A DNA stretch of 64,000 nucleotides from an uncultured Clostridia bacterium (GTDB lineage Bacteria > Bacillota > Clostridia > Christensenellales > Borkfalkiaceae). Within the stretch, counting starts at the first letter, position 1; each line of letters starts with the position of its first letter. The position numbers and the translations under genes were made by a program. This document shows, piece after piece, positions 1-7,613 of the stretch. Below the pieces are notes generated by a model. That model was not told the origin of the DNA. It was given only the letters and a program-made list of their open reading frames with translations, and made no database searches. Location: NCBI GenBank assembly GCA_934271255.1, contig CAKQQS010000001.1, positions 1-64,000 on the forward strand. Direction: 5' to 3'.

Positions 1-1083
<1,083 letters not shown>

Positions 1084-1278
1084 AATTTCTTAAAGCTAAG
1101 TTATTTCTCATAACTCAACTGCTCTAACGTTTTATAATTTTTTTTGTCTTTTATATGACTGTTTTTTGGTACTATTTTTTAATGCACTCAAAAATCTTGA
1201 CAGAAACTTTTTGATTTCGTAATTCTTTGTATTATTTCATCATTATATTTCCAACTATTCAATTTTTAATCTTCTTGC

Positions 1279-1317
1279 CTCGGCAATCCCAGCCGAGTAC
1301 CACCGACGCTTTCGTCG
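1279..1317 (-). other. two small hairpins in the rRNA leader
   Basis: Between the rRNA promoters and the 16S 5' end the transcribed strand can form CGACG/CGTCG (1304-1317, GAAA-type loop) and CTCGGC/GCCGAG (1279-1297). Both lie downstream of both promoters, so they would be in every pre-rRNA leader. Leader hairpins of this kind commonly take part in pre-rRNA processing or antitermination; that role is inferred here. The rest of 1084-1577 is AT-rich and holds no credible gene. Confidence 0.5.
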
Positions 1318-1330
1318 ACAGCCTACTTAT

Positions 1331-1358
1331 ATTATCACATTTCAATACGTCTTGTCAA
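1331..1358 (-). promoter_or_regulatory. rRNA promoter P2
   Basis: On the minus strand TTGACA (1358-1353) is followed after 16 bp by GATAAT (1336-1331). It lies about 250 bp upstream of the 16S 5' end and downstream of a second promoter, the usual tandem arrangement of rRNA operons. Confidence 0.6.
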
Positions 1359-1451
1359 ACAATTTTATTCAAAAATAATAAAGTTTTTCAAGTATTTTTA
1401 AGAAATATGCAATATTCCCAAATAAACCGCCGATGCAGTGATAGTGCATAT

Positions 1452-1481
1452 ATTATAAACATAATAAAACGCGCTTGTCAA
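1452..1481 (-). promoter_or_regulatory. rRNA promoter P1
   Basis: Perfect housekeeping hexamers on the minus strand: TTGACA (1481-1476), 18 bp spacer, TATAAT (1457-1452). It faces the 16S gene and is the upstream member of a tandem pair. Confidence 0.7.
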
Positions 1482-1550
1482 CAGTTTTTGAATAATTTTT
1501 TAATATTTTCACCATTTTTTTACATTTTTCTTTTTTTACGCATTATAAAA

Positions 1551-1574
1551 TAAAAAAGGGCTCGTTTAAGCCCT
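1551..1574 (-). terminator. rho-independent terminator of the ABC exporter operon
   Basis: Directly after the stop codon of the permease gene the minus strand reads AGGGCT-loop-AGCCCT followed by a run of six T. It separates the ABC operon from the rRNA promoters. Confidence 0.85.
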
Positions 1575-1577
1575 GAT

Positions 1578-2486
1578 TTATTTGCCGTTATCTTCTTTTT
1601 TCAGCACGTTTATCAAAATATAAATACCAACGAGCAATACAACCGTCCCTATCATCACGCCGTACATCGCCCCTACGCTTACCTTATTTCCGAAAAAATA
1701 CAAATTACAGTCGACGCTGTCTTTTATCCTTTCGACGACGTCGGGCGGAAATCCCGATTTCGAACATTCACGCAGAGCGCCCGCAAGCGCGTGGTTTCTG
1801 ACGAGAGAAGTTCCGTACGTTCCCGGCAACAACCCCAAAACGTATTGAAGTCCTTTTCCGAATTGAGATATAGGCATATACGCTCCGCATATAAATCCGT
1901 ATCCCGACGACACAATCGTTCCAACCGCGCTTGCCTGACCGTTGGTCGACAAGAACACGTTTACGCAAGACGAGAGAGCCGTTCCAAACATAGTCAATAA
2001 AAATATATCAAGCAATAAAAGCATTACGTCGCCGAAAGACATATACCAACCCGAACACGCGATATATATCAGGCAAGCGGTCATTGCCGTCAAGGTTACG
2101 ATAAGAGTAGTCATCAACGTCGACGCGTAATACGAAAACGCGAAAACGTACTTTTTAGTCGGGGATACCGCCATGTCTTTTTTCGCGCCGCTCATTTTGT
2201 CGTTGACCATCAACAAGTTTGAACAAAAGGCTACCGTTACGCACGATACGGCGAGAATAGACGAAACGAGTTGTCCGCCAACCATTCCGTTTATGAGTTT
2301 TTTCGGTACGGTAACGCCCGCTTCCGCTATCGATTTGTCAAAACCGTCCTTATAAACGTCCGCAAGGAAAGTCATATACAACACGAGCAAAATTACGGGC
2401 GTTATCAACGATGTAAAAAACATTACTTTATCTTTAAAGAAAATCTTGACGTTTCTTTTAGTAACGGATAAAAAAGTTTTCATCAA
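1578..2486 (-). CDS. ABC-2 type exporter permease
   Basis: 302-aa integral membrane protein, the permease half of an ABC exporter. It has an N-terminal transmembrane segment near residues 20-45 (FFTSLITPVILLVLYMTF), a long external loop, then about five more helices, as in ABC-2 permeases of the DrrB/NatB type. Its ATG overlaps the TGA of the upstream ATPase gene by 4 bp (ATGA), so the two subunits are translationally coupled and form one transporter. The substrate cannot be told from sequence; family members export antibiotics, lipids or ions. A terminator follows the stop. Confidence 0.88.
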   Translation of the reverse strand: MMKTFLSVTKRNVKIFFKDKVMFFTSLITPVILLVLYMTFLADVYKDGFDKSIAEAGVTVPKKLINGMVGGQLVSSILAVSCVTVAFCSNLLMVNDKMSGAKKDMAVSPTKKYVFAFSYYASTLMTTLIVTLTAMTACLIYIACSGWYMSFGDVMLLLLDIFLLTMFGTALSSCVNVFLSTNGQASAVGTIVSSGYGFICGAYMPISQFGKGLQYVLGLLPGTYGTSLVRNHALAGALRECSKSGFPPDVVERIKDSVDCNLYFFGNKVSVGAMYGVMIGTVVLLVGIYILINVLKKEDNGK

Positions 2487-3391
2487 TATCCCCCTTCCGG
2501 CTTTTTGCCCGTAACGGCGATAAACACGTCGTCCATTTTGCCTTTCACTATTTCAAAGTCGCTAAACGTTTCGGGACGTTCTAATATAAGCCGTTTCGCA
2601 ACGTCGGTACTTTCTACTTCTATTCTGTACGCTTCGCCTATACTCGTATAAGGTTTGCCCAGCGCCTTAACGGCGTTTTCCGATACATTATATAATGTAA
2701 TATAGTCGCCCGTGTATTTATTCTTCAACTCTACGGGAGTACCTTCCGCTACGATTTTGCCGGAATCGATTATCACGACGTAATCGGCGTCGGCTGATTC
2801 TTCCATATAATGAGTCGTCAGGAACACCGTCATTCCTTGCGTTTTTCTCAAATCGTCTATAACGCGCCACATGGTTTTTCGTGTTTGCGGATCCAGCCCC
2901 GTAGTCGGCTCGTCTAAAATTAAAATCTTCGGGTTGTGCAGAAGCGCTCTCGCGACGTCTATCTTTCTGCGTTGACCGCCCGAAAGTTTACCGAGAGTAC
3001 GGTTTAACAGATTTTCAAAATCAAGCGTTTTTGCAAGTTCGGTTATACGTTCTTTCGCCGCTTTGCCGTAGATACCGTAAAGACTCGCTCTCGACGTCAA
3101 ATTATCTTTAACGGTAAGTTGTTTGTCCAACACGGAGTTTTGAAAAACAACGCCTAAGTCTTTGGTTATTTCCGCGATACCGTCGTCAATATCTTTGCCG
3201 TTGATAAAGACCTTCCCTCCGTCTTTCCGAAGCGTTCCGCACATAATCGATATAGTCGTGGATTTACCCGCGCCGTTTACGCCGAGAAAAGCAAACAACT
3301 CTCCTTTTTTAACCTTGAAAGACAAGTCGTTTACCGCGTGAACTTCGCCGAAACTTTTATCGAGATTATTTATTTCAATAATGTTTTCCAT
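2483..3391 (-). CDS. ABC exporter ATP-binding protein (DrrA/NatA-like)
   Basis: 302-aa ATPase that powers the neighbouring permease. Walker A GVNGAGKST is at about residues 37-45, the signature LSGGQRRK near 138, Walker B ILILDEPTTGLDP near 158, and the switch His in LTTHYMEE near 192. The C-terminal ~70 residues form the extra domain seen in DrrA-type ATPases. A strong promoter precedes the gene (3421-3449), with AGAAACGTTCGGAGAATT before the ATG supplying a GGAG ribosome site. Substrate unknown. Confidence 0.92.
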   Translation of the reverse strand: MENIIEINNLDKSFGEVHAVNDLSFKVKKGELFAFLGVNGAGKSTTISIMCGTLRKDGGKVFINGKDIDDGIAEITKDLGVVFQNSVLDKQLTVKDNLTSRASLYGIYGKAAKERITELAKTLDFENLLNRTLGKLSGGQRRKIDVARALLHNPKILILDEPTTGLDPQTRKTMWRVIDDLRKTQGMTVFLTTHYMEESADADYVVIIDSGKIVAEGTPVELKNKYTGDYITLYNVSENAVKALGKPYTSIGEAYRIEVESTDVAKRLILERPETFSDFEIVKGKMDDVFIAVTGKKPEGGY

Positions 3392-3420
3392 ATAATTCTC
3401 CGAACGTTTCTTTATGATAA

Positions 3421-3449
3421 ATTATACACCCGTTTGTTTTTCAAGTCAA
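3421..3449 (-). promoter_or_regulatory. promoter of the ABC exporter operon
   Basis: Minus strand TTGACT (3449-3444), 17-bp spacer, TATAAT (3426-3421). It lies just downstream of the tRNA-Leu terminator and about 30 bp upstream of the ATPase start codon. Confidence 0.75.
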
Positions 3450-3461
3450 TATTTTATCAAT

Positions 3462-3503
3462 AAAAAAATCTGAACCGAATACCGTTACGGCATCCGATTC
3501 AGA
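3462..3503 (-). terminator. terminator of tRNA-Leu
   Basis: Minus-strand 16-bp stem (3503-3488 with 3484-3469, few mismatches), TAA loop, then seven T. It begins 7 nt past the encoded CCA end of the tRNA. Confidence 0.9.
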
Positions 3504-3510
3504 CTTACGT

Positions 3511-3597
3511 TGGTGCAGGTGAAGGGGGTCGAACCCATACAAGATTGCTCTTATAAGAACCTGAATCTTACGCGTCTGCCAGTTCCGCCACACCTGC
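3511..3597 (-). tRNA. tRNA-Leu (anticodon CAG)
   Basis: 87-nt class II tRNA on the minus strand. The acceptor stem GCAGGTG pairs with CACCTGC, and the CCA end is encoded (3513-3511). The D arm reads GGCGGAACTGGCAGACGC as in leucine tRNAs. The anticodon stem TAAGA/TCTTA encloses TTCAGGT, giving anticodon CAG. A long variable arm (AAGA/TCTT) and the T arm GGGTTCGACCCC complete the fold. It is transcribed alone, between its own promoter and terminator. Confidence 0.96.
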
Positions 3598-3737
3598 GTG
3601 TTATGTAATTGCTCGTTTTTGTTTAAGCCGTTTATAAAAACCGACTTTTTTACGAACGCCCTTCCGTTTCGATTTTTACCGAGCAAAAGCCCGCCGAACG
3701 GGTTCATCGCCCCGTATCGAAACGTCCGTTGCTTATT

Positions 3738-3766
3738 ATAATACACTAATTCCGAACAAATGTCAA
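3738..3766 (-). promoter_or_regulatory. promoter of tRNA-Leu
   Basis: Minus strand TTGACA (3766-3761), 17 bp, TATTAT (3743-3738). The 5' leader would be about 130 nt, which is long for a single tRNA; the region holds no convincing gene. The -35 hexamer abuts the end of the LysM gene. Confidence 0.6.
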
Positions 3767-3772
3767 TGCGTT

Positions 3773-4105
3773 TCAATAACTTAAATAAATATTTAGCGGT
3801 AAATATTGCACGCCGTTTATTCTTTTTAACTCTTCCGCGCTTCTGCCCGTCGTTTCGTAAATCTTTTGCGGGGAGTCTTCCGCCGTTAATTTAATCAAGT
3901 TTCCGCTTTCGATAATCAACAGTTCGCCGCCGAAAAGCCCTTTTACAAGTCCGTTGTCTTTTATCAGTTTATATACGGATACGTTAAACTTTTTCGCAAC
4001 GCCGAACACCCCTTCTCCCGATTTGCACCTGTACCAGAACTTATTTTTTTCGCATTCTATTATTTCCATATCATATTTTATGAAAAGTCTGCCGTAATAA
4101 TTCAT
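3773..4105 (-). CDS. small LysM-domain protein
   Basis: 110-aa soluble protein. Residues about 25-67 (YRCKSGEGVFGVAKKFNVS...LFGGELLII) fit a LysM peptidoglycan-binding domain: a start strand, a helix with KKFNVSVYKLIKDN, and a closing strand. The C-terminal part (residues 72-105) may be a second, weaker LysM-like unit. No signal peptide is visible. Neither the ATG at 4105 nor the one at 4072 has a good ribosome site; a possible promoter at 4117-4145 would favour 4072. It diverges from a SpoVB-like gene, so a role in spore or wall assembly is plausible but inferred. Confidence 0.7.
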   Translation of the reverse strand: MNYYGRLFIKYDMEIIECEKNKFWYRCKSGEGVFGVAKKFNVSVYKLIKDNGLVKGLFGGELLIIESGNLIKLTAEDSPQKIYETTGRSAEELKRINGVQYLPLNIYLSY

Positions 4106-4116
4106 AGGACAACTTA

Positions 4117-4145
4117 ATAATATAAAATATGAAAAAATTTGTTAA
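4117..4145 (-). promoter_or_regulatory. possible promoter of the LysM gene
   Basis: Minus strand TTAACA (4145-4140), 17 bp, TATTAT (4122-4117), inside the 23-bp divergent gap and the first codons of the flippase gene. Transcription would start only a few nt before the 4105 ATG. Confidence 0.4.
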
Positions 4146-5628
4146 AACGGTTTTGATAGTTACGCTCTTTTCGGGTTTTGAACGACTTTTGGGGTTTATG
4201 TATCGCATTTACCTTTCGAGAACGCTTGGCGGAGTCGGAGTAGGTATATATCAGGTCGCGCTTACGATGTTCGCGACGTTTATTACTTTTTCGTCTTCGG
4301 GCATACCCGTTACCGTTTCGAGGTTAATGACGAAATATCGGGCGCAAAACAAACCCGACGACTTATCTTCCGTAATGAGCGCGGGGATTCTTCTTTCACT
4401 GATAACTTCCGCCATCGTGCTGGCCGTGTTTTTCATCTTTAAAAATCTTTTCATAAAATACTTGTTCACAGACGAAAGGTGTATGACCGTTTTAACAATT
4501 ATACTGCCCACCCTTTTCTTGACCGGCGTATACAACGTGCTTCGCGGTATACTTTGGGGCAATCACAACTTTTTGCCTTATTCGGCGGTCGACCTTTTAG
4601 AAGAAGTCGTAATGATTTTCGCGGGAATAATCCTTATAAACAAGTCAACCGATTTGCTTTCGGGCGTCAAATCGGCCGGATTCGCGGTTGCCCTTTCATA
4701 CGTTTGCTCGTTCACTCTTATGTCGTTATATTTCGTCGTGAAAAAAGAAAAGTTTACCAACCCGCTCCGTACTTTAAAACCATTGTTCTCGGCGTCGTCG
4801 CCCATTACGTTGATGCGTAGCGTAGGTTCCGTCATAAACACTTTGGTTGCGATAATATTCCCGTTGATGCTCGTAAAATACGGGTACTCGAAACAAAAAG
4901 CGATGGCGGATTTCGGCTCGGCGTTCGGAATGGCTATGCCCCTGCTGTCGATTCCCGCGACCTTAATAGGCGGATTCACCGTAGTGTTGATACCCGAAGT
5001 TTCGGAAAACTTTTACACGAAAAACTTTACCGCGTTGCGCAAAGACGTTTCAACCGCCGTTACTTTTTCCACTTTGGTAACGGCAATCTTTCTCCCCCTG
5101 TTCGCCGTACTTGGGGACGAAATAGGCTTGTTCGTTTACGGCGACTACACTTGCGGGAAGTTTTTGTCCATGTCGTCGCCCATAATGATTACGATGAGTC
5201 TTTCAATGATTACGACGACAATTCTCAACTCTATCGGCGAAGAAAGAAAAACTCTTTTGTATTTTCTTATATCTTCGTCCGTCTTATTGCTGTCGGCGTG
5301 TCTTTTGCCTAAATATCTGGGCGTTTATTCATTGATAGTCGGCTACGCGCTGAACTACTTGTTAAGTTCCGTTTTAAACGTTATTCTCATAAACAAAAAA
5401 AGTAAGCAAAGCCCTAAATATCTTTTGACTTCGCTTACCATTCTCGCTTGCGTTTTACCCACCGTCGCATTCGGCTATTTTTTGAAAAAACTGTTGCTGA
5501 GAATCGTCGGTTCGCTTATTGCGACCATAATCGATTCGCTGGCGATAGTTCTGTTTATAACTTTGATTATCGCCGCAACCAAACCCGTCGGCGTAAAAGC
5601 GATTCTCAAATCAATCAAGCATAAATAG
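4129..5628 (+). CDS. SpoVB/MurJ-superfamily lipid flippase
   Basis: 499-aa polytopic membrane protein with about 14 hydrophobic segments. The N-terminus (TLFSGFERLLGFMYRIYLSRTLG...GIYQVALTMF) is typical of the polysaccharide biosynthesis/MviN branch that includes SpoVB, which moves lipid-linked cell wall precursors across the membrane during spore cortex synthesis. Arginines in the first helices are conserved in this family. It diverges from a LysM gene by 23 bp and its last 18 bp overlap the convergent folT gene. The ribosome site is weak. The SpoVB assignment over other family flippases is likely but not certain. Confidence 0.85.
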   Translation: MKKFVKTVLIVTLFSGFERLLGFMYRIYLSRTLGGVGVGIYQVALTMFATFITFSSSGIPVTVSRLMTKYRAQNKPDDLSSVMSAGILLSLITSAIVLAVFFIFKNLFIKYLFTDERCMTVLTIILPTLFLTGVYNVLRGILWGNHNFLPYSAVDLLEEVVMIFAGIILINKSTDLLSGVKSAGFAVALSYVCSFTLMSLYFVVKKEKFTNPLRTLKPLFSASSPITLMRSVGSVINTLVAIIFPLMLVKYGYSKQKAMADFGSAFGMAMPLLSIPATLIGGFTVVLIPEVSENFYTKNFTALRKDVSTAVTFSTLVTAIFLPLFAVLGDEIGLFVYGDYTCGKFLSMSSPIMITMSLSMITTTILNSIGEERKTLLYFLISSSVLLLSACLLPKYLGVYSLIVGYALNYLLSSVLNVILINKKSKQSPKYLLTSLTILACVLPTVAFGYFLKKLLLRIVGSLIATIIDSLAIVLFITLIIAATKPVGVKAILKSIKHK

Positions 5629-6243
5629 GTTTTTGACGTACCGTATTTTTGTTAACGCCGCCGTCAATATGACGGACAACGTTGCGTTTATAGCGGCGAC
5701 CGCCGTTTGCATAGGAAATCTTACTATAAGATACGCCCAGTAAGTTCTGCCGTTGCCGTACAGCAAATACAGCGCGTAAGTATTCAAAAACGCGGTGCAC
5801 ATAAATATACATATTATATACGACAAAATCGTTTTTAAAACGTAATACGCGTATCCGTTTTTACCAAGACGCATCAAGCACCCCGGAATAAATCCCCACA
5901 ACCCCGAAGCTAGTCCTATAAGCGGCATATACGCTCCGAAAGGGTTGATGAGCGCGCCTAACAAGTCGCCTATAAACCCTACGGCAAAACCTTCTACGGG
6001 ACCGAGCAAAAAACCCGCCAGAAAACAAGGTATCGCCGTAAAAGAAATTACGAAATATTTAACGCCCGTCTGTATTGTGAAAATATTAAACAACACCGCA
6101 AGAGCGGTAAACACCGCCGAAAAGGTAAGTCGTTTCGTAAAGGAAACTTTGCTTTTCTTGCCGAAAATAACGTAGAGAACGAAAAGCCCCGAAGATACCG
6201 CTACTGTAAGACAAGAAAACACAATCACAAGATACGTTGGCAT
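5611..6243 (-). CDS. folT: ECF transporter S component for folate (FolT-like)
   Basis: 210-aa membrane protein with about six helices. The core LTFSAVFTALAVLFNIFTI followed by GFLLGPVEGFAVGFIGDLLGALINPFGAYMP is typical of ECF-type vitamin substrate-binding (S) components. It would pair with a shared EcfAA'T module encoded elsewhere. The substrate call is strengthened by the tetrahydrofolate riboswitch in its 5' leader, which in Firmicutes often controls folT. AAGGAGGGA sits 8 nt before the ATG. The first ~25 residues form an extra helix ahead of the usual S-component fold. Confidence 0.88.
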   Translation of the reverse strand: MPTYLVIVFSCLTVAVSSGLFVLYVIFGKKSKVSFTKRLTFSAVFTALAVLFNIFTIQTGVKYFVISFTAIPCFLAGFLLGPVEGFAVGFIGDLLGALINPFGAYMPLIGLASGLWGFIPGCLMRLGKNGYAYYVLKTILSYIICIFMCTAFLNTYALYLLYGNGRTYWAYLIVRFPMQTAVAAINATLSVILTAALTKIRYVKNLFMLD

Positions 6244-6374
6244 AAAAAAATCCCTCCTTAATAGAGAGATCCATTGAAAGATTCGTAATTTATGAGAACG
6301 ACGCGCGCCCGCGCTTGTTTCGGCGTTGCCGTTTTACGATTGAAACGACGCGGTTTTCTCGTATTTTACTTATA

Positions 6375-6466
6375 CAATGGATGCGTAAAAGCACCGCGGG
6401 GGCTACCCTTCGTTTGCAATCAACATCCCGTTTTGCAACACTTAACGCGCTTTCACTACTCTGTAT
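6375..6466 (-). promoter_or_regulatory. tetrahydrofolate (THF) riboswitch
   Basis: The minus strand carries, in order, AGAGTAG, GCGTTAAGTG, GGGATGT, ACGAAG, CCGCGGTG and GCATCC, the conserved blocks of the THF riboswitch aptamer. P1 can form from ATACA/TGTAT, an internal helix from TTGCAA/TTGCAA, and the long-range pairing blocks are present. It begins a few nt after the transcription start predicted from the promoter at 6475-6503 and lies about 130 nt upstream of folT. Confidence 0.9.
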
Positions 6467-6474
6467 TGTTTTAA

Positions 6475-6503
6475 AGTATAATCCCTGCGAAAGCGTTTGT
6501 CAA
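6475..6503 (-). promoter_or_regulatory. promoter of folT
   Basis: Minus strand TTGACA (6503-6498), 17 bp, TATACT (6480-6475). The start site would fall near 6468, right at the 5' edge of the riboswitch. Confidence 0.8.
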
Positions 6504-6506
6504 GCG

Positions 6507-6884
6507 TTAGAATATATTTTCGAGTTTAAACGTAAAAGTTTTCGGGATTTCCCGTACCAGAACCCTTAAAACTTCGAGTTTGCTTATCGCTTCTTTATAA
6601 TTTTTCTGTTCGACGAAAGACATCGTTTCGCCTATCCATAACTCCACTTCTTTTATATCGTTGTGCGGTATGAAAATATGGAGTTTTCTTTTTTTGGCGA
6701 GCCACGCTTCCTTAAACGCGATAACGTCTTGCTTTTCACATTCCCGCTTATCGACTTTATCGTAAAGACATTCAAGGCAAACGCCAAACTCGGCAAACTC
6801 TTTGCGGACGTACGTTTGTTCAGTAAACGCAAACCCCGCGAACACGAGCGCGGCTGCGAGTATCGTCGTTATCGATTTTACCAT
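6507..6884 (-). CDS. DUF4363-like small exported protein
   Basis: 125-aa protein with an N-terminal hydrophobic segment (residues 5-21, SITTILAAALVFAGFAF) that acts as a signal or anchor, followed by a helical domain ending in a TPR-like helix (YKEAISKLEVLRVLVREIP). Length and pattern match DUF4363, which is usually found next to a DUF421 protein, as here: its start overlaps the DUF421 stop by 7 bp. Function unknown. Confidence 0.75.
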   Translation of the reverse strand: MVKSITTILAAALVFAGFAFTEQTYVRKEFAEFGVCLECLYDKVDKRECEKQDVIAFKEAWLAKKRKLHIFIPHNDIKEVELWIGETMSFVEQKNYKEAISKLEVLRVLVREIPKTFTFKLENIF

Positions 6885-7567
6885 GAAACGCCTTCTTTCA
6901 GCGGCATGTTCAAAATCTTATATTTGTCGCCGTACGTTTGAAAATACACCCTGCCCGAATTATCCAAAGTCATCAATCCAACGTTTTTTACGGACTTTAC
7001 TTTTTGCTTTTTCACAAACTCCGAAATCTCCTTTTCGTCAGTCTTTATAAGCGAAAGATTTTTACGGTTTAATTTTCCGTTGTTCACGACGACTACGGGC
7101 AATAAACTCGCAACGTCAGTCTTTGCGGCGTTCTTTACAGCGGAAAGTTTGCCGTTCGATTCAAAAATAGCGTAAGACACGTCGTCTATCGAAAAATACC
7201 CGAGCGTTCTTAACGACGCTATCAAATCGTCGACGTCGATATTGTTGCGTTTAAGTTCCGTAAAGTCTATTCCGTTTGAGTTTATCACCAAAGACGGTTT
7301 CCCCGAAATGGCGCGTTTCATAAAGACGCCGCTTTCTTCTAGCGCGGAGAGTATCTGGTGCAATATAAACAGCGCGAGTATTGCGGATATTCCGTAAAGG
7401 AGCGGAATCGATACTTCGGACATAGGAATACAGGCAAGATCTGCGATGATAAGCGTTATAACGAACTCGAAAGGTTGCATTTCTCCTATCTGACGTTTGC
7501 CCATAAGTCGCATTATTATCAACAGCGTTACGAATATAACCGTTGTCCTTACAAAAACGATAAGCAT
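6878..7567 (-). CDS. DUF421 (YetF-like) membrane protein
   Basis: 229-aa protein with three N-terminal helices (residues 3-75) and a cytosolic domain. The segment MRLMGKRQIGEMQPFEFVI is the hallmark of the DUF421/YetF family. The soluble part contains the two repeated beta-alpha units seen in YetF (GIDFTELKRNNIDVDDLIASLR). Family members occur in spore formers; the biochemical role is not established. It is coupled to the DUF4363 gene and lies 46 bp downstream of uvrA. Confidence 0.88.
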   Translation of the reverse strand: MLIVFVRTTVIFVTLLIIMRLMGKRQIGEMQPFEFVITLIIADLACIPMSEVSIPLLYGISAILALFILHQILSALEESGVFMKRAISGKPSLVINSNGIDFTELKRNNIDVDDLIASLRTLGYFSIDDVSYAIFESNGKLSAVKNAAKTDVASLLPVVVVNNGKLNRKNLSLIKTDEKEISEFVKKQKVKSVKNVGLMTLDNSGRVYFQTYGDKYKILNMPLKEGVSW

Positions 7568-7613
7568 ATATCTTGTATGTGTAAAATTACAAAATATATG
7601 CCTATAACTCAGT

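Noticed and set aside
1227..1553. 108-codon plus ORF in the rRNA leader
   Set aside because: AT-rich chance ORF (Phe, Ile, Leu) crossing two rRNA promoters on the other strand.
3441..3776. 111-codon minus ORF across tRNA-Leu
   Set aside because: It runs through a certain tRNA gene and its terminator and promoter, so it cannot be a protein gene.
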